Positions 44,245 through 53,826 are shown, numbered from the stretch's first letter. The stretch is 64,000 nucleotides of DNA from Burkholderiales bacterium (GCA_024235735.1 JACKLU010000008.1:1-64000); one strand, 5' to 3'. The notes: generated from the sequence alone by a model not told the origin. Numbers and translations: made by a program.

Positions 44245-47200
44245 AGCGCGCGCCAAGCACCACATCAACGGTACTTATCTTACTTTCCCTCCGGTATTCC
44301 AGTTCCACTTTCTGTCCAGCCTGAAGCGATTTCAAAATGTTAGCGTACGATTTCAAGTCGACAACCGGCTGACCGTCGAGCCGAAGCAGAACATCACCCG
44401 TCCTTAATTGCGCCCGCTCCGCAGCAGAATCCGGCATCACACCATCGACACGCACACCTTCGCCCTGATAGGAAAAATCAGGCACTGTACCCAGGCTTGC
44501 GCTGCGCCGGGTGTGCGAAGCATGGCTGACAGGCGATGCATTCGCTTCACCCGCCGTTTCACTTGGTTGCAGTGTAACGGTCAATGGTTCAATGCGATTC
44601 GACAAATATTCAGCGGTTTCCTTGAGCACGGCAGCCACTCTGACAAGTCCGGCGGCATCGATTTTATCAATCGTGTCACCGGGTGCATGATAATCCTCAT
44701 GCGCGCTGGCAAAAAACTGCACCGCCGGAATACCCGCTTCAATAAAAGCAGTCTGATCGCTGGAACCGAAATCATTGGCCACGGTATTCACCGGAATCCC
44801 GGTGACAAATCCTGTGCCACGAAAAATATGCGCCCATTCACGCGCACTGCCGGTTCCCAACAAAGTCACCGGATGCTCGCCAAGTCGCCCCACAGTATCA
44901 AGATTCAACATCGCTGTGATTTTTTCAGCGGGATATCGCTTTGTGTTATTCAAATAATATCGGGAACCCAGCAGACCCGATTCTTCACCAGTGAGCGCGA
45001 CAAAAACAATGCTGCGCTCAGGTTGCCATTTTTCCGTCACTTGCCGGGCAAGCTCCAGCATGACAGCGACGCCACTGGCGTTATCATCCGCACCGTAATG
45101 AATTTTCCCTTCATTTCCAGCCCTGACATCCGGCCAGCCCATGCCGAGGTGATCGTAATGCGCACCAATAACAAGACTCTCCGCCGCCAGTTCAGGATTC
45201 TTTCCGGGCAAAACCCCGACCACATTGCGTAAGGTAATTTCCCCTTTCGGCGCACCGACATCCTGCCGCCAGGATTGCATGAAGTTATGACCATCTCCGC
45301 CAGGTTGCAGACCGGCAAGACGGAACTGCTGCGCAATATAGTCGGCGGCTTTATCCAGCTCGGCTGTCCCCAATTCACGCCCCTTCAACGCTCCACCGGC
45401 CAGAAAGGCGATATCAATCATCATTCGCTCTTCCGAAAAAACCGGCGGCAACTGCGCCAGCGCCTGACGCGGGGCCAATTTGCCGGTTTGCAAATGATCA
45501 ACGGCCCCGCCATCGGCCTGTTCTACCGCCAGCGATAACGGCGAGCTGACTATCGGCCACTGACCTTTGAGCACATTGGTCAATTCGTCGTCTTGAAAAG
45601 CAAGATAACTGTATTTACGGTAATGTGGCAGTTTCCGCGCCAACTCGGCTATTGCCTGCGGTGTATCTCCAGCCACCCAAAGCAGTGTTTTATCCGGATT
45701 TTCCGATTGTCTGGCGGTCAATACGATTGCATGTTTATCCGCTGTAAAACGCTGACCATTCAGCGTAAGTATTTCGTCAGCATAATGCACCGGTCGTCCG
45801 GACAGTGCTTCTATCACATGTTCCGCAAACCGGTTTCGCCACCCCATAATCCAGACAGCCCGATCCGTCGGCGGCACATGCAGCTCATTATCCAGTCTCA
45901 CTTCAAGCCGCCCCGGCTGCGTTCTCTGCCAATTGTCCGCCAAATCCTTATAGGCCTGAAGTATCCGGGGATCAGCATCCGCCGGCAGAATCAGCAACGG
46001 GTCTTGCGCACCGAATCCTTGCGACAGCGCCGCGGGTATTTCACGGCTATCCAGACGCCGGAAAACATCAAACTGCGGGTCGATTTCGATGCGTAAGGGA
46101 CGCGCCGCGAGATCCAGTTCAATTTTCTGGGTGCGCTGCTGCAAGACGATTCGGGAATGGTACGCCTGATCTTTACCTTCCAGATGGATAGCAACAGGCA
46201 CCAGCAATTGATATAAATCGCCTTGCTGGACTTGCTTCAATGCAGCTTCAAGCTTATAACCCCGGGCTGTCCGAGTTGCGACAGCGGACTCAATCACCAA
46301 ATCCGGCGCACCGCTGCGGTCAATCCATTGTGCAAAAAACGCGGAGAAATCCCGTTCCGCGACTTCACTGAATATTTTTTCCAAGTCTTTAAAGGCCGCC
46401 TGCCTGAATTTAAACTGACTGTAAAACCGCTGCAATGCGCGAATAAAATTCGCATCGCCAACCTCCTGCCGCAGCATATGGAAAAACATCATGGTCTTGC
46501 CGTAACCCACTGCTTCGGAACTGGAACTATGCCGCGAAACAAAGCGGGCAACCGGAAAGTCGCTTTCTTTCCCGACAAAATCCGCATATTTCTGCAAAAC
46601 ATCACGCCGGTATTCTTCCCCCTTGCCACGCTGCTCATTGACCAGATGATCGGCAAGATAGGCCGTCAATCCTTCCGCCCAATTACCTTCAGCATAATCG
46701 ACAAACACGCCGTTGCCCCAATAATTATGCAGAATTTCATGCGGATAGGACGAATGCAGAATAAACGGAAAACGAATAACTTTGGGGCCCAATAAAGTAA
46801 ACGATGGCATGCCATATCCGGTTTCCCAGAAATTCTCGACCAAGGCAAACTTGGCATACGGATATATTCCAAGTAGCTTGTTGTACATACCGATATACTG
46901 CGCGGTGACATCCAGATATTTTTTTGCCAGCGCCGCGTCCGCTTCGCGCAAATAAACCAGTGCTTCAACGGCGGCGACTGGCTGGACATAGCGATGATAG
47001 CGTCCGGCAACAAGATAGATATCATCCTGCGGGTGCTGCTCCTCCCAAACTACAATACGCTGCTGTCCGTCCTGCTGTTCATCAAGCAAACGCCCCTGAC
47101 TGACCGCATCCCAGCCTGCGGGCAAGCTGACATTCAATCGAAAAGATACCATTGGGCTCTCGAATTGCGGATACCAAGCCGTTGAATTCGCCAGAAAAAT

Positions 47201-47641
47201 ACCTTCTTCTGAAATCACGCCCGGCGTATAGCTGAAACTGCGCGCATACTCCTGCCCCGGCTCCATCACGGCATGATTGATTTTGCCGCTGTAATGCAAC
47301 GTTACGGACTCAGCTGAAGGCGCAACAGTTAATACGTAATGCTTTAGTGGCGCGGGCGCACGCGCCATCGCACCCGACGGCGATGACGCAACTTGCCCGC
47401 CTTCAACGCGGTCAATCGTCAAATGCGCATGCAAACTGAATTTCAGCTGCCCAAGCCGCGGCAAGCGGATTTGATCCTTAACCTGGATTTCATTGCGATC
47501 GGGAAACAACACGATAGCCATGTCATGAAAAACCACGTCGTCGCCGGATGACGCTACTACCGACTGCGGGAGAATAGTCCATAAAATCAGCGCAATCAGC
47601 GTATACGCCATGATCGAATCAGGATAATATTTTTTATGCAT
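44243..47641 (-). CDS. M1-like / M28 / PDZ fusion peptidase
   Basis: The 1132-residue exported protein has an N-terminal signal or anchor (AYTLIALILWTILPQSVVAS) and an M1-like aminopeptidase region with PHEILHNYWG (HEXXH) and NWAEGLTAYLADHL (about residues 300-340). An intermediate region follows. The M28 zinc peptidase domain (about residues 800-1020) has GAHYDHLGMG, YGADDNASGVAVMLELA, LTGEESGLLGS, NLDTVGRLG and FASAHEDYHAPGDTIDKID. A C-terminal PDZ domain (GVRVDGVMPDSAAERAQL, about 1050-1132) ends the protein. The ATG at 47641 is preferred over the TTG at 47647. The stop codon overlaps repeat A copy 3. Confidence 0.9.
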   Translation of the reverse strand: MHKKYYPDSIMAYTLIALILWTILPQSVVASSGDDVVFHDMAIVLFPDRNEIQVKDQIRLPRLGQLKFSLHAHLTIDRVEGGQVASSPSGAMARAPAPLKHYVLTVAPSAESVTLHYSGKINHAVMEPGQEYARSFSYTPGVISEEGIFLANSTAWYPQFESPMVSFRLNVSLPAGWDAVSQGRLLDEQQDGQQRIVVWEEQHPQDDIYLVAGRYHRYVQPVAAVEALVYLREADAALAKKYLDVTAQYIGMYNKLLGIYPYAKFALVENFWETGYGMPSFTLLGPKVIRFPFILHSSYPHEILHNYWGNGVFVDYAEGNWAEGLTAYLADHLVNEQRGKGEEYRRDVLQKYADFVGKESDFPVARFVSRHSSSSEAVGYGKTMMFFHMLRQEVGDANFIRALQRFYSQFKFRQAAFKDLEKIFSEVAERDFSAFFAQWIDRSGAPDLVIESAVATRTARGYKLEAALKQVQQGDLYQLLVPVAIHLEGKDQAYHSRIVLQQRTQKIELDLAARPLRIEIDPQFDVFRRLDSREIPAALSQGFGAQDPLLILPADADPRILQAYKDLADNWQRTQPGRLEVRLDNELHVPPTDRAVWIMGWRNRFAEHVIEALSGRPVHYADEILTLNGQRFTADKHAIVLTARQSENPDKTLLWVAGDTPQAIAELARKLPHYRKYSYLAFQDDELTNVLKGQWPIVSSPLSLAVEQADGGAVDHLQTGKLAPRQALAQLPPVFSEERMMIDIAFLAGGALKGRELGTAELDKAADYIAQQFRLAGLQPGGDGHNFMQSWRQDVGAPKGEITLRNVVGVLPGKNPELAAESLVIGAHYDHLGMGWPDVRAGNEGKIHYGADDNASGVAVMLELARQVTEKWQPERSIVFVALTGEESGLLGSRYYLNNTKRYPAEKITAMLNLDTVGRLGEHPVTLLGTGSAREWAHIFRGTGFVTGIPVNTVANDFGSSDQTAFIEAGIPAVQFFASAHEDYHAPGDTIDKIDAAGLVRVAAVLKETAEYLSNRIEPLTVTLQPSETAGEANASPVSHASHTRRSASLGTVPDFSYQGEGVRVDGVMPDSAAERAQLRTGDVLLRLDGQPVVDLKSYANILKSLQAGQKVELEYRRESKISTVDVVLGAR

Positions 47642-47752
47642 GTCCAACGTTGAAGCTTGTATTAATTGGATTACTTAAGTAAGGTTGATCGGTTTTTTGC
47701 TGTATTGCGCAGACAAGCAGCAAATTTCCACACAAAAGCTATGCTGCTTTAT

Positions 47753-48205
47753 TTATGCGCCATGCTGTGTTCCTTTCTGCGCACCTTGCCTGTCCAGGCA
47801 ATCAAAGTAGATGGCCGCATCAGGTGCGGTTTGACTGCGCTGCGACTGCCACAGCATTTCGGCCAGACATTCCATGATACGGTGTGTGGCTTCATGTTCA
47901 TCGCCGGTCTGTTGCCGCAACCGGATAAAACGGTCACAAATGCCAACAGGCTGGTTAATTGAAAGCTGCTCTTTAATGGCAAGATGCATACTCATATGCA
48001 AAAAAGGATTCGTATCCCCCATCTCCGGCAAGTAATCCCTGTCACGATGGGATTCGGCATCTTCCAGGATTATGTGGTATTCCGGGTGCTGCAGAATCAC
48101 CTCCAGCGCGAGCTGCTCAATGCCTGTCAGCACTTCCTGACGTCGGTATTTCGCCCAGCTGTCAAAAAACAGATGGCGCGCCTGATCTCTCGTTGGTTTG
48201 AACAT
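47753..48205 (-). CDS. DUF1841 protein
   Basis: The 150-residue protein fits DUF1841: MFKPTRDQARHLFFDSWAKY, LEVILQHPEYH, NPFLHMSMHLAIKEQLSIN and ATHRIMECLAEMLW. The function is unknown. In many betaproteobacteria this gene lies beside nth, as here (19 bp apart), so the two are probably co-transcribed. Confidence 0.9.
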   Translation of the reverse strand: MFKPTRDQARHLFFDSWAKYRRQEVLTGIEQLALEVILQHPEYHIILEDAESHRDRDYLPEMGDTNPFLHMSMHLAIKEQLSINQPVGICDRFIRLRQQTGDEHEATHRIMECLAEMLWQSQRSQTAPDAAIYFDCLDRQGAQKGTQHGA

Positions 48206-48224
48206 AACTTTATGTTATTTAATT

Positions 48225-48857
48225 TTAAATGGTTTTTTCCTTAAATTCGCACAGATGCTGAATAATACATTTAGTACATTCAGGTTTTCTGGCCTTGCAC
48301 ACATACCGTCCATGCAAAATCAGCCAGTGATGCGCGTCATGCTTGAATTCCCCGGGAACCACCTTGAGCAGCTTTAATTCAACCTCCAGCACGTTTTTAC
48401 CCCGCGCCAGTCCGGTGCGGTTAGCCACTCGAAAAATATGCGTATCAACGGCAATGGTCGGTTCGCCAAAAGCCGTATTCAATATGACATTTGCCGTCTT
48501 GCGCCCCACGCCGGGCAATGCCTCCAGCGCCTCACGTGTCCGCGGCACCTCGCCCGCAGATTTTTCAATCAACAGCTGACAGGTGGCCAGAATATTTCTG
48601 GCTTTTGATTTATACAAACCGATGCTTTTGATATATTCGAGCAAACCGGTTTCACCCAAAGCAAGGATTCCCTGCGGCGTGTTGGCTCTTGGAAAAAGTT
48701 TCCGGGTTGCCTGATTGACACTTTTGTCCGTTGCCTGCGCAGACAAAATCACTGCGATCAGCAACTCAAAAGGTGATTGATATTCAAGTTCGGTTGTCGG
48801 ATGAGGATTGGACGCTTGCAGACAAGTAAACATTTCACGGCGTTTCGCTGAATTCAT
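48225..48857 (-). CDS. nth: Endonuclease III
   Basis: The 210-residue DNA glycosylase/AP lyase repairs oxidised pyrimidines. The helix-hairpin-helix ALPGVGRKTANVILNTAFGE contains the catalytic Lys, VDTHIFRVANRTGL the catalytic Asp, and the C-terminus the C-x6-C-x2-C-x5-C iron-sulfur cluster (CKARKPECTKCIIQHLC). It follows rsxB by 14 bp, a widespread pair. Confidence 0.96.
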   Translation of the reverse strand: MNSAKRREMFTCLQASNPHPTTELEYQSPFELLIAVILSAQATDKSVNQATRKLFPRANTPQGILALGETGLLEYIKSIGLYKSKARNILATCQLLIEKSAGEVPRTREALEALPGVGRKTANVILNTAFGEPTIAVDTHIFRVANRTGLARGKNVLEVELKLLKVVPGEFKHDAHHWLILHGRYVCKARKPECTKCIIQHLCEFKEKTI

Positions 48858-48871
48858 ACTGCAAGCTCTGC

Positions 48872-49546
48872 TTATTTCTCGATTTGCGCGCGCATTGCCG
48901 CAGCCCGTCTGAGTGCTGCTTGCACAATGTCTTGTTTTCGGTTGTCTTCGGGAAGCCGTCCGGATAAATTATCCGACGGACGCATGCTGGCGGATGGCTG
49001 TGAAGCAACCGCTTCCTTATGCTTTGTTTTTTCGAGCGACAGACGTTGCAACTTGAACTGATAGCGCAAACGGGCGCGGTCCGCTTTTGTCTTTAACGCA
49101 TCCGCAGTTTGCGCAGCTGTGCCCTGAAATGCTTCCGCCGGCACCATCGCAATGCAATCCATCGGACACGGCGCCACACATAGCTCGCATCCTGTGCATT
49201 CATCTGTCAAAACGGTATGCATTTGTTTGGCCGCGCCCACGATTGCATCCACCGGGCAAGCGCGCAGACAAAAGGTACAGCCGATACACAGATTCTCATC
49301 AATGATTGCCACGGCGCGCGGCTTAGGCAATCCATGCCGGGTATTCAGCGGTTTTGGTTCAACACCCAGCAAGGCTGCAATTTTACGAATGCCATCGGCA
49401 TCGCCCGGCGGACATTGATTAATATCCGCATCTCCTTTCACTATAGCCGCAGCATAAGGCTCGCAACCGGAATAACCACACTGCCCGCACTGCATCTGCG
49501 GTAACAGCGCATCAATTGCTTTTATAAACTTTTCACCGAATTTCAA
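48872..49546 (-). CDS. rsxB: RnfB/RsxB-like iron-sulfur protein
   Basis: The 224-residue ferredoxin-like protein has an N-terminal Fe-S domain (CGQCGYSGCEPYAAAI ... CPPG) and two 4Fe-4S clusters (CIGCTFCLRACPVDAI, CTGCELCVAPCPMDCI). It lacks the N-terminal membrane helix of Rnf-complex RnfB and no other rnf genes are present, so it is the stand-alone type common beside nth in betaproteobacteria. The start is TTG with GCAGG upstream. Confidence 0.9.
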   Translation of the reverse strand: MKFGEKFIKAIDALLPQMQCGQCGYSGCEPYAAAIVKGDADINQCPPGDADGIRKIAALLGVEPKPLNTRHGLPKPRAVAIIDENLCIGCTFCLRACPVDAIVGAAKQMHTVLTDECTGCELCVAPCPMDCIAMVPAEAFQGTAAQTADALKTKADRARLRYQFKLQRLSLEKTKHKEAVASQPSASMRPSDNLSGRLPEDNRKQDIVQAALRRAAAMRAQIEK

Positions 49547-49644
49547 GTAGAAACCTGCTTATTTCTTTCTGCCGCATTGCGAAATGATCTGTCGTGAAGA
49601 CTGGCTTCCCGCTCCAAACCGTTATTGCTTCGCTCCGTTTCTTG

Positions 49645-50043
49645 CTACTTCTGCTCACAGACTGCTTTCCATTCAGCCTCTTCCAGACTTTCAGGCAACA
49701 CCGTCTGCCATTGCTGCGGTTGATTATAAGCCCGCAAAAGCTCACCTTTCCCCATATTCAGACTGAATAACTTAAAGGCAAGCTGCTTCACCAACGCTTC
49801 TTTGCAATCATAATCACGGCGGATTGTTTTAGACAAAAAACTTGTTCCCGATGCCTTCTGTTCAGTTTTATAGTCGATCAAAATCCACATTTTGGCTTTA
49901 CCGGCGGCCTTAAGTGCGGAAACCAGATCCACATAAACCGTATAGCCACCATCTTCATCGCTTTCACCTACCGGAGTCCACTCAGCCATTACATCCGGGA
50001 TCATGAAAAACAGCAGCATTAAAGCAGATATAATTTTTTTCAT
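49645..50043 (-). CDS. Surface-adhesin protein E-like secreted protein
   Basis: The 132-residue protein has a signal peptide (MKKIISALMLLFFMIPDVMA) and a body that fits the surface-adhesin protein E family: EWTPVGESDEDGGYTVYVDL, KMWILIDYKTEQKA, SKTIRRDYDCKEALVKQL and a final EEAEWKAVCEQK. Two Cys probably form a disulfide. The ATG at 50043 is chosen because it begins the signal peptide. The adhesive role is inferred from the family name only; many such proteins are merely exported. Confidence 0.8.
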   Translation of the reverse strand: MKKIISALMLLFFMIPDVMAEWTPVGESDEDGGYTVYVDLVSALKAAGKAKMWILIDYKTEQKASGTSFLSKTIRRDYDCKEALVKQLAFKLFSLNMGKGELLRAYNQPQQWQTVLPESLEEAEWKAVCEQK

Positions 50044-50134
50044 CGTTAACGTTTTAATCCTGATTATCAAAAACAAGTTCCAAAAATACAAACAACAGTC
50101 TAATAATTTAATACTCGATCAGACACAAATCCAT

Positions 50135-50268
50135 TGACAGTTGAAAAGTGTTTTCGCGGCAAGCAGTCGAGAGGCTGACCATTGGGCTAAACACGGAAAT
50201 CGAATAAAAAAACAGGATTTATGCCTGATAAATGCGTATTTTGCAACGCAGATACTTTTCTCAACACA
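50135..50268 (+). repeat. Degenerate copy of repeat family A (copy 5)
   Basis: A decayed, internally deleted version of repeat A: TTGACAGTTGAAAAGTG at the start, GCAAGCAGTCGAGAGGCTGACC inside (interrupted match), GGATTTATGCCTGATAAATG, then CAACGCAGATA...CTCAACA. It lies in the 676-bp gap 50044-50719. The rest of the gap shows no gene, only a small palindrome (AACCAT-AACA-ATGGTT) at 50661-50676 before the lipoprotein gene. Confidence 0.55.
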
Positions 50269-50719
50269 TAAGCCCCTAATAAGAGGCCACTTTCGATCTG
50301 CACGCAAAATTTGTAATGACATCAAGGTGTAATTGCTTTCGCATGCCCGGCTTCCCGCTGGATAGCTGTTCTATCCACGCTATGATGGGTTCAGCAACCT
50401 GTCAGGAGGTTTGTGATTCAATGCACCTGATAGAATGTGCGGCACCACTTTACAGTATATTGTTCCATTATCACCCGATCGATTCTTACATTATCGCTAC
50501 ACAAATGCAATGAAAGACAGAACGTAGCATACTTTTCAACCGGCATCCGGAATTCTTTTGCACCACGGCGATCGCGTTCTTGGGCAATACATCCGCATTC
50601 ACATTTTGCATAGCCCTTCTCTTCGCGTCAATTAGACGTTAGACTGACATACTGAACCATAACCATAACAATGGTTGATTCATTTACGAGTCACTTTTAT
50701 TCGTCATAAGAGCTGTTAA

Positions 50720-52000
50720 ATGTATTGTAATTATCGTATCGCGTTAATTCTGGTTGTACTGATTCCAGCAACCCTTCTGTCCGGTTGCATGACAAGCAAA
50801 AAAGAACAGAACATGCCTCCCCCTTCCGAATCACAAAGCGCTACGCCAACCAATCTTCCTTTTTTTAAAACTAACCGCAGAACCAGCTACGAAGATCCTG
50901 GCAAATTCATCATGGTCGAAGGCAATCAATGCACGGTGCGCGACAGAGGACCGGAACCGTCAACAATGCTGATCACTATTGATATGCCGCCTTACGTCAA
51001 TCAAGCCACAGCGATCCTGAATGGCTGGGATTTACGCTATTTAAACAAGGATCAAGAGATCCACGCATTACGCGCGGATATTAAGCATAGCAAATTGCTA
51101 ACCGGCACGGGTTCTCCTACGCTTGTTTTTGAGGCAACCGGTGAAATCAGCGACCAGAACTGGGATGATGCTTATGAATTTTGCGTGCATTACACTGGTT
51201 TTGGTTTTAACAGTACATGGATCGATGCGCGCATTGAAGGTGACTATAATGGCATTGACACCCAAGTTTTACAGACTGCCGCCAGAGGCCCTGTTGCCAC
51301 ACTGGAAAGCTCGTGGAATGAAAGTTTGTTAAAAAAAAGCGACGCTATCGTCGTCCTGCCACGCGGATTTGATTTCCGGTTCGACAATGCATTTGAATGC
51401 GAATGGCGCTTTCCACCATGCCGTTGGAGATATCCATCCGATTATCATCTGCGTCAGATTGCTTACAGCCTTTATCAAACTAGCGCATCACCCAATCCCA
51501 ATGACAAGCCGCACTGGGTGACACAAACGCTCTTTAAAGATAACAATACCCGCCCACACTGGGTTAAAACCCGCGCGGCGCTGATTGGCGGCAACAGCGT
51601 CAAGCTCAGCGCCGACTTTCTCGCACTGAATCCGCGCTCCAGTAAAAACAATAGCTGCCGCAACCGCGTTGAAGGCGTTGTACGCACAGAAACATACCGC
51701 ATCACTGATTTGCCGTATGATTATGGCATACCCATGCTAACCGGATGGGATCTGAACTATGAGTGCGATGATCAACGCGTGCAGCGCGCTGGCACCTGGA
51801 TACATGACATCCGTTTTGATGCGAGATCCCATGTGTTGGAATACAAAGTTTCATCCATCCTCCGTGATCGAAACGGCGCTCCGGGCTTTAACGCCGTGCA
51901 TCGCGTCAGCATTCTGGGGCTAAACCGTATTACGACGCCAGCTCCGGCTACCGAACGCACAACGCCTGATATCCAAATTCGACTTAGAAATCAGGATTGA
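50720..52000 (+). CDS. Lipoprotein with a duplicated lobe, unknown function
   Basis: The 426-residue protein starts with a lipoprotein signal (lipobox LLSGC, about residue 23). I do not recognise the family. Two regions about 240 residues apart resemble each other: ATAILNGWDLRYLNKDQEIH (about residue 95) and IPMLTGWDLNYECDDQRV (about residue 335), each followed by an I..I.HD/K-type strand, which suggests an internal duplication. The likely location is the outer membrane, facing the periplasm or surface. It stands alone, with an unrelated porin-like gene downstream. Confidence 0.75.
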   Translation: MYCNYRIALILVVLIPATLLSGCMTSKKEQNMPPPSESQSATPTNLPFFKTNRRTSYEDPGKFIMVEGNQCTVRDRGPEPSTMLITIDMPPYVNQATAILNGWDLRYLNKDQEIHALRADIKHSKLLTGTGSPTLVFEATGEISDQNWDDAYEFCVHYTGFGFNSTWIDARIEGDYNGIDTQVLQTAARGPVATLESSWNESLLKKSDAIVVLPRGFDFRFDNAFECEWRFPPCRWRYPSDYHLRQIAYSLYQTSASPNPNDKPHWVTQTLFKDNNTRPHWVKTRAALIGGNSVKLSADFLALNPRSSKNNSCRNRVEGVVRTETYRITDLPYDYGIPMLTGWDLNYECDDQRVQRAGTWIHDIRFDARSHVLEYKVSSILRDRNGAPGFNAVHRVSILGLNRITTPAPATERTTPDIQIRLRNQD

Positions 52001-52251
52001 ACCCGACCCAGAATCAAACCTATGCGCATGACGGCGAAAACCGCTCTGGCAATCAGGAATTGCCGTTCTCAACCAAAATTATAATGATTTATTCCTTCAG
52101 CTTTACTAACAAAACACGGCAACCTAATCACGACACAAACAGCGTGGTCAGATATATTTTTAAAAAACAGCTACAACAAATCAAATCAGAAGTGAGGATA
52201 TTCTGCAACAATATGTTGTAATTTTTATGAAAAATAGAGAAAAAGTTTGCG

Positions 52252-52272
52252 CGTTCAGTATCCGTTCAGTAT
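52252..52272. repeat. Tandem CGTTCAGTAT repeat upstream of the porin
   Basis: Two copies of CGTTCAGTAT, 1 bp apart (11-bp period, one helical turn), lie about 120 bp before the porin start, followed by CTTGACC. Helical phasing is typical of regulator direct repeats; the regulator is unknown. Nothing else is seen in the 52001-52389 gap except a short palindrome CAACA-ATA-TGTTG near 52206. Confidence 0.35.
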
Positions 52273-52389
52273 GCTTGACCTTGTGTCAGGTAAGGTTTTT
52301 CCTTGCGCACCAGATCATCACAGAATGGCGTCATGTTTCGCCCTATAATTTTAATGAATCACAAACTTCACATTACGGAGGGTTGCGCT

Positions 52390-53718
52390 TTGATTGCTCA
52401 GAATAAACTAAAAATAACCGGGACAATGCTTGCTGTCTGCAGCGTATTTATTGTCAATTCAGTATCACATGCCTCATCCAACTCAACCATTGCAACGTCA
52501 TCACTCAAAATTGCCGCGGCTTCATCCGATACAACCACCGCGCCTTACGGGCATGAAACTTACGCGGAACCCGTTGACGGCGATAAAGGTTTGATAGAGA
52601 GCCTGACCGGGTTCAAGTACAACGAAACACCCTTTCTACAGTCACTGGGCGTAAAAGTCGGCGGCTGGGTTGACATTGGATTCACCGGAAATCCCGACAA
52701 CCCAAGCGGCTCGAATGGTCCGGTCACTTTCAACAGGGGCCCGAATGAATTCAGATTGCATCAGGTCTATGGATTCATCGAACGCGAAGTCAATACAAAC
52801 ACGAGTACATTCAGTGTTGGTTTCCGTGCCGATTTATTATATGGTTCCGACGCGCGCTATACATTTGCATCGAATTTCGACGCCGATGAAAACTTCGTTG
52901 GCAGAATATTAAATGGTACAAGCCAGCATCAACTGGCATTCCCGCAGGCATATGCGAATATCTACGTTCCGGTTGGCAACGGCCTGACATTTCAGGTCGG
53001 TCATTTTTATACGCTGATCGGGTATGAAGTTGTTCCCTCTGCCGGTAATTTTTTCTTCTCACACGCTTACACTATGCAATATGGCGAACCGTTCACGCAT
53101 ACCGGCGCGCTGGCAATATATCCTGTAAACAATAACATCACAGTCAAAGGTGGTGTTGTTACCGGATGGGATGCGCATTTCAATCAGCCGGCAAATTTTC
53201 TTGGCAGCATCAGCTATACCACAGACGATGAACGCACGACTTTAACCGGCTCGTTGATTAGCGGCAGCACGGAAACAGCATTTGCAGCGGGCACGGGCAC
53301 CGCCAAGGTCGATCATAACCGTACGTTATATAGTTTGGTACTGGAACATAGTTTCACGGACAGATTGCATTACGTATTGCAACATGATCACGGCAATCAG
53401 GAAAAAACCGCATTTGGCCGTGCCGCACAATGGTATGGTGTAAATCAGTATGTTTTCTACGATATTCTTCACAACCTTGCGGCCGGTTTACGCATGGAAT
53501 GGTTTCGCGATGACGACGGGGTCCGGGTTAACGGATTCACTGACAATTATATTGCTGTAACGGGGGGATTGAACTATTCGCCGATCGCGGGATTTACCAT
53601 TCGTCCAGAAGTCCGCTATGATCGTTCAACTTCAGACAGAAAAACAGATAGAGCATTTAATAACGGAAAAGACAATGATCAGATTCTATTATCTGTAAGC
53701 GGTATTTTCCGCTTTTAA
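52390..53718 (+). CDS. Outer-membrane beta-barrel porin (BBP2-like)
   Basis: The 442-residue protein has a signal peptide (MIAQNKLKITGTMLAVCSVF, ending SVSHA) followed by alternating-residue beta strands and a C-terminal Phe (SVSGIFRF), typical of outer-membrane barrels. The middle, FQVGHFYTLIGYEVVPSAGN followed by FFFSHAY, fits the BBP2 (DUF1597-like) family. The start is a TTG at 52390 with GGAGG (52377-52381) at ideal spacing; an upstream in-frame ATG at 52354 lacks a ribosome site. The substrate is unknown. Confidence 0.85.
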   Translation: MIAQNKLKITGTMLAVCSVFIVNSVSHASSNSTIATSSLKIAAASSDTTTAPYGHETYAEPVDGDKGLIESLTGFKYNETPFLQSLGVKVGGWVDIGFTGNPDNPSGSNGPVTFNRGPNEFRLHQVYGFIEREVNTNTSTFSVGFRADLLYGSDARYTFASNFDADENFVGRILNGTSQHQLAFPQAYANIYVPVGNGLTFQVGHFYTLIGYEVVPSAGNFFFSHAYTMQYGEPFTHTGALAIYPVNNNITVKGGVVTGWDAHFNQPANFLGSISYTTDDERTTLTGSLISGSTETAFAAGTGTAKVDHNRTLYSLVLEHSFTDRLHYVLQHDHGNQEKTAFGRAAQWYGVNQYVFYDILHNLAAGLRMEWFRDDDGVRVNGFTDNYIAVTGGLNYSPIAGFTIRPEVRYDRSTSDRKTDRAFNNGKDNDQILLSVSGIFRF

Positions 53719-53790
53719 TCGCGATACCTGCTTGCAAAAAAAAGAAGAGAGAGAAAAAATTCCCCTCTCTTCGCCTTGCTGCCTAACCAG

Positions 53791-53826
53791 CCATTAGCGA
53801 ATTATTCTTGAATAATCCGCTAATGG
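53791..53826. terminator. Hairpin downstream of the porin
   Basis: A 17-bp stem with one mismatch (CCATTAGCGAATTATTC and its inverse) and a 2-nt loop lies about 75 bp after the porin stop. No clear U-tract follows. A second, smaller stem (GAAGAGAG / CTCTCTTC) precedes it. It is probably a terminator or mRNA end structure. Confidence 0.45.

Noticed and set aside
44408..45232. 274-residue plus-strand open frame
   Set aside because: It lies antisense inside the peptidase gene, whose motifs are unambiguous. Long antisense frames are common in such GC-moderate coding sequence.
50316..50513. 65-residue frame upstream of the lipoprotein gene
   Set aside because: No signal, domain or ribosome site; it follows a decayed repeat copy.
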